DNA of 48,048 nucleotides from Scleroderma bovista (lineage: Eukaryota; Basidiomycota; Agaricomycetes; Boletales; Sclerodermataceae). Under the pieces are notes generated by a model. The model was not told the DNA's origin, ran no database searches, and saw only the letters and a program-made list of their open reading frames with translations. The stretch spans positions 1 to 48,048 of the forward strand of contig JAYMGJ010000408.1 of NCBI GenBank assembly GCA_037178675.1, written 5' to 3'. This document shows, piece by piece, positions 1 to 10,299 of the stretch. Positions within the stretch are counted from its first letter, which is position 1. Each line of letters opens with the position of its first letter. The translations under genes were made by a program, and so were the position numbers.

Positions 1-1942
1 TGTTCCCTCCATCAATTTCGAGGCATCATGATCTGGAGCACTTACCATGATGACAGGAGGCGTGGTCGTGGCAGGACTCTCCTCAGCATCAGTGTGCTCA
101 CCAGTGAAGAGTTGGATAATGCGAGGGGACACATATCCAGGGGCGGCAGGGACAGTCAACGGAACAGTGGATGAAGTGTTGAGCCACACACTATCATCCG
201 GTACCAGGTCCGCGGGAACAACAGGTGCTGCAGCTTCTGCGGGGAAAGGAATGGGTGGTGGGGAAGGCACACGTTGCTGCGGTGATGCGGGCAAGAGAGA
301 TGGAGAGGGGCTGAGGTCTGGTCGTAAAAATGGTGACGGTGGGTCGGTTGGGCTGAAACACTGTGGCAGTAAGTTTGCAGCAGGTACAGCGGGAATGGGG
401 GGCTCAGGTTGGATGTCTGCGTTTGCAGAGACAGTATGCAGCAGAGAGGCAGGTTGCGAGTGTTCAGTTTGGATGGGGGGCGGAGAAGTTTGCATAGTGT
501 TAGGGATGACCTTGACCCGCATTCCTTCAACGAATTCCCGCAAAGTGTTGATTTCCTTGAGAGCTTCTTCGAGGCGGGCGTCCCTGGCAGCCTGGGTTTG
601 TTTCACATCGACCAATTCCTCCTTCAGCTCGTCGATCTGGCTCGAACATTGTGTACACCCGCTTGTGTATGATGGCATTGTAGGCGGGTTGGTGCCAGAT
701 TCATCATTCGAGTGCTGACTCGCTTCTCATTGGCGCTTTTTGCCCAACCATTTTGGTGTGACTATCACCACTCCATCGAAAACTAGTTAGACGTTCAGTA
801 CACCATGAAATAAAATTGAGATCACTTACTTTCGCGACCAGATTTCGATTGCTGTGGTGCCACACTGGTGCTGTGAGCCTTCCGTTTGCGAGAGACCCGT
901 GGCGCATTCATCCGAGGTGGTTGCAATTTGGATGGCCCAGGAGATGGCGACTCGTGACAGCGGGTTTTGGTTGGGGGTGGGTGGGATACGGAACGTGAAC
1001 GACCGTGCTTTGAAATGACGTGGCTGCAGGCATGCACGCCCATCTTCTTTCACACCACATGGAAGGGCCCGCCTGATGCAACAATCGCAGCGGGCAGAGT
1101 CGACAACTGTTGGATACTCTGTGGATGGGTTGTGGAGGTTGTACTTTGCATTGCTCGGTCGCGCCACGGTAATTGACTTGTCCACTTCCTGGTCACTGTT
1201 GACACGTGCTACGGATTTCCCTCGCGTCTTCATCGTCCTTGGTTGGCTACGTGGACGGCTCTGCGCCCGTCTTCCCCTTCCAGTCTGTCGACCCCTCACA
1301 TCTTCCACTACACTTGGCTGCAATGGACCATCAACCGGGGTACTCACGTCAATTGCCTTCTCTTTCCCTTTATCTGCACTCCGCTCTGTTTTGTCTTCGA
1401 CGTCTCCAGTGTTTGCGGCAAGTGGCTCACAAGCAGCACCGCAGTTTGACCATGGATGGTCAGCGACAGCAGACACAGGCCGTTGGAGAAATTCTTGCCA
1501 ATTTGGCCATGTCGTGAATGGGATGGCCGGGTCGTTCAGGTCGCGATCCATGACAATGAGCATGGTGGGGATGCTCAATCTGCAGGGTAACTGAGCCACA
1601 ATGGCTCGGACACGGTTCTGTATTTTGTCAGTAGTAATAAGCTAAATAGAGTCCTTTACGCACCAGCTGAGCCCATACGAAGTGGTGTGCTTCCATCCAA
1701 GCAGCCACATCACTGTTGGTCTTGATAGCGGCCAAGTGGGTGCTGATCAGCACGGTCACATCTGCAACAACCTCAGAAGGTGTAAGAGATGGAGGGGAGG
1801 CGACGGGAACATTGTTCTCCATGGGTGCAGACGATGGGGACGGTTGAATAGACATGGTAGATGGTAATGGGAGGGGTGAAGACTGGCGGACACAACTGAA
1901 GCTTGCGGTGAAGGTGCGGTGAGGGAACTGTCCCACAAACAA
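1..1942 (-). CDS. Orphan agaricomycete gene, cysteine-cluster plus coiled coil, three exons seen, continues off left edge
   Basis: Read on the minus strand, exon 1 runs from 1942 (or the later ATG at 1855, MSIQPS) to 1664, an intron gtgcgt..acag covers 1663-1618, exon 2 is 1617-830, an intron gtaagt..gag covers 829-719, and exon 3 is 718-46, ending ATG before gtaagt. All junctions keep one frame. Exon 2 carries a cysteine-rich stretch (CDCCIRRALPC, then C about 8 residues later) that loosely resembles fungal zinc-cluster modules, preceded by a basic Arg-rich segment. Exon 3 opens with CTQC and a heptad-like helix (IDELKEELVDVKQTQAARD) predicting a coiled coil, then a Pro-rich tail. I do not recognise a named family; the architecture is like orphan genes repeated in Boletales genomes, and a nuclear DNA-binding role is inference only. 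The 719 acceptor was chosen because the alternative at about 783 meets a TGA. Confidence 0.6.
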
Positions 1943-3142
1943 GATGGCTCATGTCCCAACAATTCTCATGCTGTCAATCCATAATTGCCATTTACAGAAT
2001 CATTATATTCCGCTCAATGCATTCCAATGATCTGAACAATGCAATCAATTAGCTTAACCACAATCATTTCCCATCCTTGCACTAACTCTGCATCACATAT
2101 TGTCCCGCAGTTGAATCACCCCTCAAGATTGTGCAAGGCTAAGGTCGATCCACCCTCAATCACTGTGCATATATCCACTTATCATGTTCCACACAACATG
2201 TGCATCTTGTTCAGAGCCCTAGATGACACCATGTATTACGCGGCCATCATTTCCCGCGGTGGAATGATTACCCGTGATCAATGGAATGCACAACAGTTTG
2301 TATAGTCGGATCAATGTAATTTAGATGAATTTGAAAGGTGATTGTGGTTACCCTGTTCCCTGCTTGTCAAATGGAAGACCTCATGCCCATTCACTCGCGG
2401 GATGGTAGCAATGAGGCAAGAATGAACGATTAAGAGGATTGATTCCCCACAAACCAGGGTTCAGTATGTTCCATATATGGACTTACAATAATCTATTGTA
2501 AACCTGGCTATGATCCAAGATCCCTGGTCATGTTCGGGAGGACCAGCGCAATCATTTCCCGCAGTTGTAGCCTCCACGGTTAAATAAGCACAGAAAAATA
2601 ATTATTTTTCTTTTGTATCAAGCTGCACAATTTTCTTTTAGAGTTAGGTGAAAAGTCCACGCTGATAATTAGTACCGCGGTTGATTTTGTGCTTGCAGAA
2701 TTCCCATAAATGTGAGCATTCATTTGGATGTCCGCCTTTTTGGCGCTGTCAAATGTGGAGCTTTGCCTGATTAGTAGAATAATTATGTTCCGCACCGCAC
2801 ATTGGAGTGATCTTTCCCAACAATCCATTGGTGTCCTGTCCCAGTTATGTTCCACTGTTGTATGACTTCCAAGCATTGCTGTTGTAACTATCAATTAATT
2901 CACAATGGTCAGAAATTAGTATTATTTTAGAAAAGGTCTGCGGGTGAAAAGTAGGAACACACAACTTGGGAAAAGGGAGCAGCGGAGTGGATGCCAATGA
3001 GGTTGCGGGGTGGTAACAATGAGGCACAAGTGAACCTTTAAAAACAACCCTATTCATTTTGGAAATATAAAATATTTTCTTTTACAATTTATCTCAAACA
3101 ACTTCTCCCATTCCCACTATCATCCGTGCTCTACAACTCACT
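1943..3142. other. Intergenic region with recurrent CCCGC motifs
   Basis: No credible coding region on either strand. The stretch is moderately AT-rich and contains repeated short motifs of the form TTCCCGC(G/A)GT (for example near 2104, 2251 and 2557) and CCGCGG near 2676. It separates two divergent genes, so it should hold both promoters; a short AT run near 3060-3090 lies just upstream of the 3143 start. Confidence 0.5.
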
Positions 3143-4579
3143 ATGGGCCCCAGTAAAAATGTAAGGTTTATTGATGGCGGGGCAGCTGACTCTGGTGAGT
3201 ACCAGACTAATACTGAGGCATGCATTCTAATGCATGAGAATTCAGGCCTGCTCGAAGGGCCTGGCTGGGTGCCGCCTGCAAAACCCCTAGTGGTGAATGA
3301 TTCCATGGATGTTGATGGCGACAATGCAGGACACCCCACCACATTGCCAGAGTCTTGTCTCAATGAATGGAAGCCACCAGCCTTGTGTCCGCCTTGGGTA
3401 TGTGAGGAAGGCTGGACACCCCCAGCACAACTACCGCAATTCAATGCAGTGAGTGCCGCAATGTTTTCGGGGACATTGTCTTGTGCACAGGGCGACAGTT
3501 GGACTCCGCCTCCAAACCCACCACCTTCACTCCGACCAGGCCAGGCACCCACACGTCTGATAACCTCCCCAGATGAAATGATCCGGCCACAACAGTTCTC
3601 TCCCGAACATACCCCAGGAAACAGTAGGCATAGCCCAGCTTTGACACCCTCCATTGTTAACACCCTGATCTTAGTCAACTCAGCAGATCACTCAATGTCC
3701 ACGGATTCACCTGGTTTGACGGTTCCAGAAAATCCTCCACAGCAGTCATGCACATTAGCATCCCAAACAGAGAACATACGGGATGTGGTAGAGTCATCTG
3801 TGGGACAATTCCTCTGTTCCCCCACCAGTACCACTGAAGATTATGAACAAACCGTGCCACTGCCCACAAATGAGTTACATGATTATGATGTTATCAACAT
3901 CAGTGTTGATGGACCACACTATGGGCCCGACCGCAGGCCACGATATCCATCCCCTCCCCTTGTGTCATTGTCTCGGGGTGATGAAGAAATGGCTCATCAA
4001 ACCCATGTTCGAGCTCAAGGTAAGTACACCCTGTCATGCATCCAACATTTCTAACCATTTTACAGAGCAGTGGCAGAGGTATTGGGATCATGACGACACT
4101 GGCTCCCGCAGCGAAGGTAAGTCAATATTTCATTTGGCTAATCTCGGTATCAAATCTGTTTAGATGATTGGTGGCGGCATATGTACATGCTGGCTCATAT
4201 GGACACTGTAACAGCGGAATTTGATACACTGTGGGACAAATGTGAGTGCTACAGTCCCTTTTTGCAACATATTACTTACAAAGACTTAGTTGAGGCCGCG
4301 TGTGGAGTTGGACTCCGATTTTACAAAGGCCGCTGGCGGCCATCTCCCACAAGGAAGGACTTGGATCAGCCTTTGTTTTCAATGTATAATACATATGCCA
4401 ACATGCTTATTGCAGAGACGCGGCAGTGGTGCCAGTTACTTACACATCAGGCAACATTGGCACATTTCCGCGATGGGCTCCGCCGCAGGTCAGAGCTAGG
4501 GGCGGGAGAGTCAGATGACTCGATAGGTGATGGGCAGGACCTTGATGGATTGATAGACCTGGACCCCGATGCATTGTAA
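3143..4579 (+). CDS. Hypothetical Trp/Pro-rich protein, three exons
   Basis: Exon 1 is 3143-4019 (donor GTAAGT), exon 2 is 4066-4116, exon 3 is 4164-4579; the spliced length is exactly 448 codons including TAA. The N-terminal half is disordered and Pro/Ser-rich, with at least four repeats of a W-x-PP pattern (GWVPPAKP, EWKPPALCPP, GWTPPAQLP, SWTPPPNPPP; roughly residues 40-130). The C-terminal half, from about residue 293, is rich in Trp and looks folded (YWDHDD, DDWWRHMYM, RFYKGRWRP), ending in an acidic tail (DLDGLIDLDPDAL). A possible further in-frame 42-nt intron starts at gtgagt near 4241 without changing the frame. I know no family for it. It faces the gene at 4659-5542, about 80 bp away tail to tail. 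Confidence 0.6.
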
Positions 4580-4658
4580 ACACATTTCATTCCCTGTACG
4601 TTGTTATGTGCCAAAAATGTATATTTTATGGTATGGAAAGCCCTGGCCAGTACAAAAA

Positions 4659-5542
4659 TTATTTACGTCTCTTTCTTGGGCTTGGAGTGGGGATATCTGC
4701 ATCTGGTCTTGGGGGCACTTTTCTTTCCCGTGTGGAGCATCTCTTCTTTTCTGGATTGCTTCCACCTCCGGCATTTCCATTGCGCAATTCATTGGGATCA
4801 GATAGTGCTGCGGATAGTTCCATAAGCAAAGGTTTGCAATCACTTTGACACCGCAGCTTACCCGTCTGGTCATGTGGTATGTCATCCTGGGTATTTGCAA
4901 CACGTGCATCTATGGCTATAAAGTATTTATCCTGTTATATTTTCAGGACTAGTATTCCACACCTTTTCTCTTTACCCGTGGCTTAGGTCTGGTTTGCACA
5001 GTGCCATTAGGGTCATCGCCTAGCTATCGGTTAGACTTTCTCCTGGAATTTGATTTATTCATGTTACCTATTTTCTTCCTCCGTGCTGGAGCGGGCTGTA
5101 GTTGACCAGTTCCCGCGGTTCCTCCTCCAGACATTGGTTGGTCTGGATTTTATTAGCTGATGGATTATTTTCAAATGTGTTACTTACTCCCATTCATGTT
5201 GCTGACTTTCTTTGACTGGCCAACTTTCCCAACGTTGCGGGTACACTGACCTGCTGAAGCAGTACCCGCGGGAACCAATCCTAATGCAGAATGAGAGGAC
5301 TTGGCTCCCACTGGCCTGATACCCGCGGCCATATTATCTGCAGGATGTCCACCAGAGGAGCCACCACTTTCGCCATGATCTGAATAATATTTAGTGGATA
5401 ATATCTGTTTACCTGTATCACATACCATCTGTGGGAATTGATCCCAGTGCAGCACCATCGGAATTGGCACCCGCGGGCTTCTGACCCGCGGCCATTGTAT
5501 TTGATGGATGTCCAACGGAGGAGCCGCAATTTTTTCCTTGGC
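4659..5542 (-). CDS. Hypothetical protein with tandemly duplicated exon, 5' end unresolved
   Basis: Five exons can be read on the minus strand: 5542-5426, 5379-5188, 5142-5068, 5019-4976 and 4931-4659 (TAA), with GT..AG introns of 45-55 bp. The first four introns (including the one upstream of 5542) are phase 1 and the last is phase 0; the joined frame has no stop. The first two exons are homologous: both contain GSS-GHP-x2-NTMAAG or GSS-GHPADNMAAG, then P-x-GA and an ALG element. The C-terminus is basic, with KKRCSTRERKVPPRP and ending SPRKRRK, which looks like a nuclear localisation signal. The start exon must lie upstream of 5545 and I could not fix it. No function is assigned. Confidence 0.55.
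5188..5542 (-). repeat. Tandem exon duplication
   Basis: Two neighbouring units (5542-5426, and 5379 to about 5230 within the longer second exon) encode similar peptides of about 35 residues and share DNA features such as GGCCGCGGGT and GGACATCC. Both exons are bounded by phase-1 introns, the class that can be duplicated without shifting the frame. Confidence 0.6.
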
Positions 5543-5655
5543 CTGAATTACTATTTAAATGGCAATCACATTTTGCATTCATCTACATCAAAGAACGTAC
5601 TACTGCAGAGTGGCCTGTACAAGAACAGACATGACCTGCTTTCGAACACGCAGCA

Positions 5656-6048
5656 ATGACACACTATATCTCCCCATTACCCGCATTCAATGAAGATGGT
5701 TCCGTCATTGAACCACATCACTATCAAAAGAAATTATGTGGCGCCATCATTGAAGTGCATTTTGCATTAGCACATTACTACATCAAACAAGAGAAGAAAT
5801 CAGTCTTCTCCGCCATTGTGCATGAAATTGTAATTCTACGCCCCCCCACCGCTGCCCCAGTCAATCCAATGAAATGCACTTTGTTAATGGAAGGTCCTCA
5901 TCTGCATCGGAAAAAGCAACACAACATAAATATTATTCCAACTTGTCACAAACAGATGCTCACCAACATTAACAGATGTAACAGAATGACTACTCTGTTC
6001 ATATTAAACCAACATTGGCGGGAAATCCCCCCAAAAAAATGTACTTGA
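5656..6048 (+). CDS. Orphan ORF, 130 aa
   Basis: An uninterrupted ORF beginning MTHYISPLPAF. The first 75 residues look like folded protein: alternating hydrophobic and polar segments (GAIIEVHFALAHYYI, FSAIVHEIVILRPP) and balanced composition. The last 40 residues are less protein-like (Asn, His, Lys-rich), so the true C-terminus may be a spliced exon not recognised here. It begins within about 120 bp of the 5' side of the minus-strand gene, so the two may share a promoter region. No known domain is recognised. Confidence 0.35.
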   Translation: MTHYISPLPAFNEDGSVIEPHHYQKKLCGAIIEVHFALAHYYIKQEKKSVFSAIVHEIVILRPPTAAPVNPMKCTLLMEGPHLHRKKQHNINIIPTCHKQMLTNINRCNRMTTLFILNQHWREIPPKKCT

Positions 6049-6189
6049 CACTGCTAACTTAACTGTAAAAAGTAAATTTTGACTTGGAAATTCAATGAAA
6101 GCTTCTTTGTAAGATGATGTCTGTAGTGACGTCAAGAAAAACAATATAAAGTCCAAAATCAATAAGGCTAACAGCTTATTTGCAGAATA

Positions 6190-6747
6190 ATGAGTGACAA
6201 AGAAGTAGAAGCTGTTTCACGATCCAATTCGACTTGCTACACAGCATGGGCATTTGTCTTGGGCAATCCATCTGGACCACGTCGAATGACGGTCACTGTT
6301 GAAGGTGAAGACGACATGGGCATCTTGGCACAAGAAAATATCTTTCCGCCGCAAGCCATCATTGAACAGATGCAGGTGACGATCAACAAAAGAAAATATT
6401 GTGTCTATTTTGACATTAATCATCATGAAGAAAATACAGAAGAAGCTACTTACGTTTTCATGTGTGTCATTGAAGGTCCCAAGATCATAAACCTATGGTG
6501 CGAAGATGAAATAGCATACTTAATGGAAGTGTTCATGAGGTCTGTACAACAGAACAAACCATGTTCTTCAAACCGACTAACACTTAACAAATATATAGAC
6601 TTCAATATTGATTTCCATCTAAAAAAAACCACCACCCTGGCTCTAAAAGTTCCATGCAATCATGTCAATTCCCCCATGCAGCTGCAAAGAAAAAAAACAT
6701 ACTTTGGCATCCCATTGAAAAGAGAAACATCTCTTCGACTACTTTGA
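6190..6747 (+). CDS. Orphan ORF, up to 185 aa
   Basis: The ATG at 6190 follows an AT-rich leader. The first 140 or so residues have a protein-like pattern of beta-type segments: YTAWAFVLGNPSGPRR, MTVTVEGEDDM, YCVYFDINHHE, TYVFMCVIEGPKIINLW. The stretch resembles its neighbour at 5656 in general style (compare LLMEGPHL with VIEGPKII) but homology is not demonstrated. The last part overlaps the following F-box-type reading frame and is probably not translated in this frame. No function is assigned. Confidence 0.4.
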   Translation: MSDKEVEAVSRSNSTCYTAWAFVLGNPSGPRRMTVTVEGEDDMGILAQENIFPPQAIIEQMQVTINKRKYCVYFDINHHEENTEEATYVFMCVIEGPKIINLWCEDEIAYLMEVFMRSVQQNKPCSSNRLTLNKYIDFNIDFHLKKTTTLALKVPCNHVNSPMQLQRKKTYFGIPLKRETSLRLL

Positions 6748-7653
6748 TTGCTTGTCCGAATAGTCAACGTGCATTCTTGCCTTTTGAACTCATACATGAA
6801 ATTCTCGACTACTGTGGCATTGGCAACCTCATGCGACTTGGCAGTACTTCTCAAGGTCATGCCACCATAGCTCATGATTACTTGCAAGGTCAGGTAAATG
6901 ACCACATCCGCTGTTTTTGCACCAACGTGCATTCCTTTCAAGAAATGCTGCGCTCTTGTAACGCAGTCGTTTCTGGATCAGCAGCCCTTCATATTCTGTT
7001 ACCCGTCAAAACCACCCCATGGGTGCCAGCGGACCTTGACATCTACATTACATTTGGAAACTTTGAGCACCTGACAACTCTTAGAGAACGAAGGTTATTA
7101 CTTGATACATCAAGGCTGCACAAACCTCGACTCATATTCTTTCTCTTCCATCCGCACTGTCACCACTTTCACCAATAACGAGCAACAAATCCATGTCGTC
7201 GTCTCAAAGACAGCTGCCTGTCTTTCTCCCATTTTCCAATTTCACAGCACTTCCGTTATGAACTTCTTCGGACCCAACCACATTTTCTGTGCTTATCCCG
7301 CACTCATGTTGCAATTCCTTTCTAAAATTAACCTTGGGCCACTTTATTTTGGACACTTTCGACACTCGACTATCTTAGTGTTGTGGAAGTACGTTCAACA
7401 TGGCTTCCACTACACCTCTTGCGAATCAAACCATACATCAAAATATACATGCAAAAGTATCACATGAAATCTCACCGATGCAGGCTGCATGTGGGTTGAT
7501 CTGAAATGTCTTCCTTGAGCATCAACAACTGCTCTCACCCTGTTTAAACGTTACGGTTTCATGAATCTTCAATGGGTATTGGGTGGGATGGTTTGCGACT
7601 CACAAACAGCATTCCTAGATGCACAAATGCACATCATGCAAGATCAATCGTAA
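6654..7653 (+). pseudogene. F-box protein with SGSAALH/DLDIY module, frameshifted
   Basis: From about 6775 the frame encodes an F-box-like helix (LPFELIHEILDYCGIGNLMR), then VVSGSAALHILLP and WVPADLDIYITFG, which together mark an F-box family expanded in Agaricomycetes whose second half resembles a nucleotidyltransferase-like fold. After LTTL, near 7080, the conserved continuation (ENEGYYLI, then IHVVVSKTA, FHSTSVMNFF and FCAYPALML) is in the +1 frame, so one base has been gained or two lost. Two TGA codons (7465 and near 7514) then precede a last conserved-looking stretch (LQWVLGGMVCD) ending at 7651-7653. The start codon is uncertain: the 5' part overlaps the preceding ORF. F-box proteins recruit substrates to SCF ubiquitin ligases; this copy is probably inactive. 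Confidence 0.6.
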
Positions 7654-8020
7654 GTTTGCCTGCCAAATCTGCACAAATCACACACTGAACAAAATCAGAA
7701 TGATGCTTTCCATCGCAGCTTTGAATGGCAGCATCAACGAACATGAAATCTATGACTCTTAAAAGACGCCAAACAGATATAAAAAAGAAAAAAAAGGGAG
7801 AGAGAGAAGAACCAATGGGTATGGCGCGAAAAATCTCTGCAATGATGAAAGAATAAGTAAACGTAACCAAATATTTGTACATGATTGCTCCATGTATTTC
7901 TACAGTGTCAATGAAAGGCTGAATCACTATAACAACATTATTTTTCTAATGTAAATACTACAATAACCTGAATCAGATGGTTAGACAAGGTGGATGCCGT
8001 GGCAATGGCCTTTTTTCTAG
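7654..8020. other. Non-coding interval
   Basis: Contains a purine-rich run (about 7775-7808, A/G only) and no convincing coding signal on either strand. Confidence 0.4.
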
Positions 8021-8137
8021 TTATGCTGGGTTTGAATTGTCCACGTGTGATTATATAATAGTCCATTCACTCAGAATTTCACTAAGTCTCGCAATTAGCC
8101 CCTCACACTCACAGCAGAGGTTGTGAAGGAGCCTGGG
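8021..8137 (+). repeat. MITE-like repeat, truncated copy, inverted relative to 42860-42976
   Basis: 117 bp matching the reverse complement of 42860-42976 with only a few differences (for example TATAATAGTCC here against TATAATCATCC). It carries one copy of the terminal motif CCCCTCACACTCACAGCA at 8099-8116; the partner terminus present in the other copy is replaced here by unrelated T-rich sequence. Confidence 0.7.
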
Positions 8138-8799
8138 ATATCCCTTGCTTTCATTTGTATCTATTTGTCCCTATGTTCTAACTATGCTGTTTTGCCTCGT
8201 CCCCAGACCCCCTATATATACTGTTTGCACCCTCACCTTCCAAATGTGTTGCCTATGCTTTTGGCTTCATCATTTGTTAGCGGCAGTGCACGGCAGTGCA
8301 TGTCATATGATCAGACTTGACCACTTAGGGCCGTTATTTTGTTTCTCCTGAGTCACCTGCTGATTAGGTTTGAGTCTTAGACACTTATGTCTGGCTTCCA
8401 CACCTGTCCACCCCATTTCCAGGTTGTAGCAGCATGGTTTTGCTATAACACCTGACCATTGCCCTCCAACTTCAGTAAGTACAGTACACTGATATGATCA
8501 AAATGATCTGATGGAATTATCTGCGGGTAAGCTCCGTAGCATACTACTAGTACATGCTCTGCTGCATAGGTAAGCCTGCAAGTACATATGAGAGCATGGA
8601 TGGGCTCACCACCGTTATGGATGACAACAGAGCACCTGTAAGTACCTACACCGGTCACCATCACTAACACACCACTGCCACGCCCGTTAACATGACCATC
8701 ATCCCTGCACCGCAGGTCATGACCAATCCCGTCAACGTTCAGTTCGAATCAATCAAAGACAGATTTGCATGGCAGCCCACCAATGTGAAGTGACGGATG
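8138..8799. other. Non-coding interval
   Basis: No credible gene. The sequence is ordinary in composition up to about 8700 and then grades into the CAC/ACC-rich region flanking the inverted repeat. Confidence 0.4.
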
Positions 8800-9176
8800 C
8801 TCCATACCCTGACAATGATGATGACATGGCTACCCACCACCATGATGACAACTGCAAAAATGACAACTACAACCACGACCTGTGCGCACCCGACGAGGGC
8901 GACAACCTGGACGACAAGGCACGATGACGGGCCACCTGCACCTGTGGCCAGCACTAGTACCACAACCACAGCACCCCGCCGGGATCAGCAAATCCCTTAT
9001 TTTGGGACAGTAGGTACCTACAATAATTACTGTAATAGTACAGTATTTGACAGCACCGCAATGCCACCAATGCAATGCAACGGAAACCACAAGCACAACC
9101 CTCTCCACTGAGCCAAACGATGGCGACCACACCACGACCCTCCTCCCAATTACAGTGACAATGTCTTGGATGTCCA
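8800..9176 (+). repeat. Left arm of 377-bp inverted repeat
   Basis: Begins CTCCATACCCTGAC and ends CTTGGATGTCCA. It is the reverse complement of 9909-10285, with the same length and only scattered point differences visible. Within the arm is the palindrome GTAGGTACCTAC and the dyad TACTGTAATAGTACAGTA. Confidence 0.85.
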
Positions 9177-9908
9177 ATGCCACCACCACCACAACACCGA
9201 CCACCACCGTCGACAGCAACCACACCCCACTACCGATGACGACGACGACACCAGCGCAACACCAACTACCATCACAACCCTCTCCACCCCACCAAACGGC
9301 GGCAACGACAGCCATTACCACCGGATCCCACCACCACTGACGATGATGACGCAAACAGACAACACACCACCAACAACGGCGACAATGACAATGACCTGGG
9401 TCGCCCACAGGGTCAGATGGAGACGAAGACGACAATGACATTCCCGGGCAGCCAGTGCCACCGCAGGGACAGACAACGACAACGACGGCGACGATGATCT
9501 GGGGAGCTGGCACACGGACGGATGACAGTGACAGTGATGTTTTGGGGCAGCCACATGGATGACAACAACGACGTTCCAGTGCCAGCTCCAGGCAAGCACC
9601 CACACCTGCACCTGCACCCACACCACCGTGAGCGCGAGCATCCACACCAACACCAACACCAACACCAGCACCAGCACTGGCGCCAGCACCAAGACGAGCA
9701 CCAGCACTAGCACCAGTACCAGCGCAAGTGCCAGCACGCCAGCACCAATGTGCCTTCCGTAGGTATGTTTTCTTTTCTTTTTTTTCATTTTGTTTGCTAA
9801 CTAGTACAGGTCCTATTTACACCCGCACGCACTCACGCACGCTGCGCTGCAACCACCACCACCACCAGTGTTGCGACGACAATGACAACCCCAGCATCAG
9901 CCCGGTGG
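9177..9908. repeat. Low-complexity CAC/ACC trinucleotide-rich spacer
   Basis: Strongly strand-asymmetric (A/C-rich on +), with an imperfect hexanucleotide/trinucleotide array CACCAA/CACCAG between about 9645 and 9750. Long frames here translate to Thr/Ser, Gln/His or Val/Leu repeats and are composition artefacts, not genes. Confidence 0.75.
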
Positions 9909-10285
9909 TGGACATCCAAGACATTGTCACTGTAATTGGGAGGAGGGTCGTGGTGTGGTCGCCATCGTTTGGCTCAGTGGAGAGGGTTGTGCTTGTGGTT
10001 TCCGTTGCATTGCATTGGTGGCGTTGCGGTGCTGTCAAATACTGTACTATTACAGTAATTATTGTAGGTACCTACTGTCCCAAAATAAGGGATTTGCTGA
10101 TCCCGGCAGGGTGCTGTGGTTGTGGTACTAGTGCTGGCCACAGGTGCAGGTGGCCTGTCATCGTGCCTTGTCGTCCAGGTTGTCGCCCTCGTCAGGTGCG
10201 CACAGGTCGTGGTTGTAGTTGTCATTTTTGCAGTTGTTGTCATGGTGGTGGGTAGCCATGTCGTCATCATTGTCAGGGTATGGAG
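9909..10285 (-). repeat. Right arm of 377-bp inverted repeat
   Basis: Reverse-complement partner of 8800-9176. It ends 15 bp upstream of the first in-frame ATG of the Copia gag frame, so the repeat occupies the place where that element's 5' LTR and leader would be expected. Confidence 0.85.
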
Positions 10286-10299
10286 TGTCTGTCGCACAT

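Noticed and set aside
47..718. 223-aa plus-strand frame at the left edge
   Set aside because: It is the shadow of exon 3 of the minus-strand gene, whose frame has a coiled coil, consistent splice sites and linkage to exons 1 and 2.
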